From contig CM024189.1 of the NCBI GenBank assembly GCA_013433145.1, positions 9,726,001 to 9,790,000 of the forward strand: a DNA stretch of 64,000 nt. The letters run 5' to 3'. The notes beneath the pieces were generated by a model. The model had not been told where the DNA came from, made no database searches, and saw nothing but the letters and a program-made list of their open reading frames with translations. Shown here in pieces: positions 58,194 through 64,000 of this stretch. How positions within the stretch are numbered: position 1 is the stretch's first letter; the number at the start of each line of letters is the position of its first letter. Source of the DNA: Ascaris suum (Eukaryota; Nematoda; Chromadorea; Rhabditida; Ascarididae). Position numbers and translations under genes: made by a program.

Positions 58194-59908
58194 GTTTGTA
58201 CTGCTGCAGTTTTGTTAGAGGCAAGTGCTGGATAATGGTTTTGCGATATAAGTCAGCTTCTGAAATAAGTCAGCTTTGTTATCGTAGCAGGGCGTGAGAA
58301 GTTCGAACACCATTCCAACTATCTTCAACTTTCATGCAGCATTTAAACTCATGCCCTTCCTCCTCATTTCATTTTTTTAAAATTCAGTCTTATCGCTTTT
58401 GAAAGCTGTTGATTTCAAATCGTAGTGCATGTATAATTTCGGCATTCTATCATTATATATATTGTCGAATCTCAAAGTTAGATAAAATTTCGAAACAGTG
58501 GGCAGAAATTTCGTTGTTGCAATTTTTGTGAACGTTGAGATTTTTTCGGTCGAAAACGAATGAGCTGAGAAGGACTGTTTAGGAATATGGCCTGGTTTTA
58601 GCGGGGTAAGGAAACGATAAAGCGTTAAAAATACATTTTTCGCCGCTTAGGACACCCATTTTTGTGCCTCTTCACCTTCCGAGACATTTACGGTTGGAGA
58701 CTCGTTGGAATACGATACTCGATTAAAATTCGTTGTTAAGGTGACGCTTGCAGTCCTCTTAATTGCACCCATTCCTTTATTGTTTTTTGCCGTCGATTAA
58801 TGGCTGTTGTTAAGTATCACGATGTTATTTTTATTATTTTCATGGGCAGTGAGTTTATTTTGCCCATAAAATCGTCGTTTCATAACTCGTGATTTTTCGT
58901 CGAGTTTTTCTTGCAGATAGCTCACGTGCTATGTACAGCGAATGTCCGTATTAGTGAGAGAAAATCTGAATCATGTATTTTATTTCAGTACAGATCCATG
59001 ATTTTCAATCCCTTTTCAACATATGGCCCGGTCTCCCATAAAAGGAATGTTTAAATGGATGATTGAGACAGCGTTTGGAAATGTTTATTCGATAGTAAAT
59101 CATAGACGACGTGATAAGCATCTTTTTTCACCGTCGAGTCATTCTGGAATGTTCTCGCAAATTCTTTTTTCTTCCTTTGGTTTGCCGTAAGATGGACTGT
59201 CCTTCGTTACTTCATTTTGGATAGACGACGTTTGAAATGAAACGACGTTTTTGTGGAATGTGCTTTAACGGCTAACGAAGACGTCTTTTCTGAGGCGTGA
59301 ATATGATTGCTTTGTTTGGTTCAACTCTGCCTTGGCTTAGTGATGCGTTGCAAGGGATAAGAGCGATCAGGTATTTTTATTCACAAAGAAGGGCCGTCTT
59401 GAACGTTTATTGCGGTGAATTTCGATGGCAACTGCCACTCTTCACCTATTATCGAGCGTTTGTCCCTCTGGTTGCCATGAACGTACCTGCGAGCAATGAA
59501 CCGCTAGTGGAACACATGATTAATTGAATTGTGTTGATGCTACCACAAGCAATGAGTGTTGAATCGCCCTTCTAATTTAGCGTCTTTCATCAGCTTTGGA
59601 ATGCTTCTTTGTTGTGCTAAAAAATATGTATGCTACGACCTACTCAAAAAAATGGGAAGGGTATCAGAAACGGTCACCTCAAGAGCACCTCTATTGAGGG
59701 AAAATGAGAGAGTTACGCTAACGCCTTCGCTTTCCGCAGTCACTAACATATAGATCCTATATCCTCTGCAGTCTTTTCAGACAAAAATAAGTGAGGTTTT
59801 GAAGGCCTGGCGCACTTTGCAGTAGCACAATTAGATGTTTTCCCGGTTGAAAGTGACTTCGTAAGTGAATAAAAAGATTCAGATCTTTCATTATTCTAGT
59901 CATAGAGT
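58194..59908. other. No gene recognised
   Basis: A plus frame at 59,297-59,527 is open for 76 codons without recognised motif. Confidence 0.3.
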
Positions 59909-60190
59909 TTGCGCAACAAACGAAGCCAGGATATTGCTACTACAAAAAACCGATATACACCACTGTGGGAACGAAGTCCTAGGCACGAAGAACGGATAGC
60001 GCAAAAAGCTAGTAAGAAGAAAGGCTCATTGAAAATTCACCGGTTTTCTTCACGACCGCGAATCCTGTTATTTCGTGTGGGGGAGAGGAGGGGGGGCATT
60101 GAAGACTCTCATGGTTATTGTATATGGAATGGTCGGCAGAACGGCAAAATCTGCCATCTGATGAGCATCGCTGTCATAACATTATCATAA
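59909..60190 (+). other. Unassigned coding-like frame
   Basis: 93 codons, Lys/Arg/Glu/Ser-rich in the first half (RYTPLWERSPRHEERIAQK), with RNY-like codon pattern to about 60,050 and then low-complexity G. No family recognised and no firm splice sites. Confidence 0.22.
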
Positions 60191-63174
<2,984 letters not shown>

Positions 63175-63279
63175 AAGAAAGGCGAATTTTTTTGCAAAGT
63201 AACAGTGCCTAAATTCACACCGAATGATGACATGCTTACCTTCACTCTTCAAAGATTTAAAGTGGTTGTTGTTGTCGGT
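63175..63279 (+). pseudogene. Possible Ig F-G remnant near right edge
   Basis: An open frame KKGEFFCKVTVPKF then TPNDDMLTFTLQRFKVVV resembles G-x-Y/F-x-C-K-V and a following G strand ending in K-V, stopping at TGA 63,280. No firm splice border. If real, the multi-Ig locus reaches the window edge. Confidence 0.38.
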
Positions 63280-63282
63280 TGA

Positions 63283-64000
63283 TATTAACAAATAATTTCC
63301 ACCATACGGGTTAGAATTTTCAAATCTTGAAACGCATTTTTCTGAAGGAAAACTGTCCTATCACGCTCACTGTGGAAATGCGCTCTTGCGATCCTGTTTT
63401 GAAATTCATCGAACGCTTCATAAGAAGCTCTCAGTGAATTTTGCTCGCAAAGGTTTCAGAAAAGCCTTCTTCAGGGTTGCTCTTCTATAATCGTTTTGCT
63501 TGCCGGCTGAAAGTTTATGAGCTTCTGCAGTGTTTTTGGCATAGATCGATGTCTTCAAAGTTATTTTTTATAATTTCAGAGTAAATTCCTTATGAAAATG
63601 AAATCAATCAGTCGATATTCATTCAGAAATTTTGATGACTAAAATGATGTTGGAATTGTTTTGTTAAGGTTGAGTGTTTCAACGTTTTTTGTAAGATTCA
63701 TTGTTTGCTAAACGAAAACATCACTAATTTGCCATGAGCTTATTTTAATACAAGCGGGGTATCTAGATAATGCGTCATTAGAGAGCCTATTACAATGATT
63801 GGCAGCCCAAAAAATTTCTAATGCATTCGTTGACTTGTGTGTGGAACTTCGAGAAGCATTTTTGATGCAACGGTAGTAACAGTGTTTTCCTAAATTATTT
63901 TAGAGCTAAACTTTTGAATGCTCTATGTCATCTGCTCTCAGTTTTAGTTGATTTTGCACTAACTGTTTTATGTACTCTAATTTGGCTATATCATCTCTCC
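63283..64000. other. No gene recognised
   Basis: No supported feature up to the window edge. Confidence 0.35.

Overview
The window looks like a piece of an invertebrate animal nuclear genome, most likely a nematode. It is AT-rich, has small exons in long introns with GT/AG borders, TA microsatellites, and no bacterial-style operons or ribosome binding sites. The nematode call is an inference from gene families and composition, and a flatworm or other invertebrate is not excluded. No tRNA, rRNA or CRISPR array was seen.

Layout. Positions 1-503 hold a 241-bp tandem repeat cut by the window edge. Positions 2087-8199 (+) hold a recognisable RanBPM (RanBP9/RanBP10, Gid1-type) homologue: five confident exons (N-terminal motif, SPRY domain) plus two weaker exons matching the CTLH region. 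Four of the five good exons carry a frameshift and one also has an in-frame TAG. From 8.77 kb to about 58 kb (+), and perhaps from 1.6 kb to 63.3 kb, lie the exons of a large multi-immunoglobulin-domain gene. Its Ig boundaries fall mostly in phase 1 and its half-domain exons meet in phase 0, as in hemicentin-type genes. Many of these exons are also broken: stops, frameshifts, lost Cys and Trp.

The Ig region contains two diverged duplicate segments in the same order, about 27-28 kb apart (8.43-8.90 kb with 35.44-35.94 kb; 11.10-11.34 kb with 39.04-39.29 kb). The copies carry different lesions. Between the exons sit large low-complexity seas: T-rich hexamer-like repeats (10.04-13.24 and 19.72-21.95 kb), a degenerate TTATTATTAG array (22.7-26.7 kb), several (TA)n tracts of about 70-140 bp, a hairpin with a (TA)n loop (22,990-23,221), a G-rich minisatellite (17.1-17.3 kb) and long G or C runs.

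Overall reading: two unrelated neighbouring genes are both decayed inside a repeat-swollen segment. Either this is a genuinely degenerating chromosomal segment (for example a sex-limited or duplicated region), or part of the damage is uncorrected long-read indel error. The substitution lesions and the diverged duplicates favour real decay.
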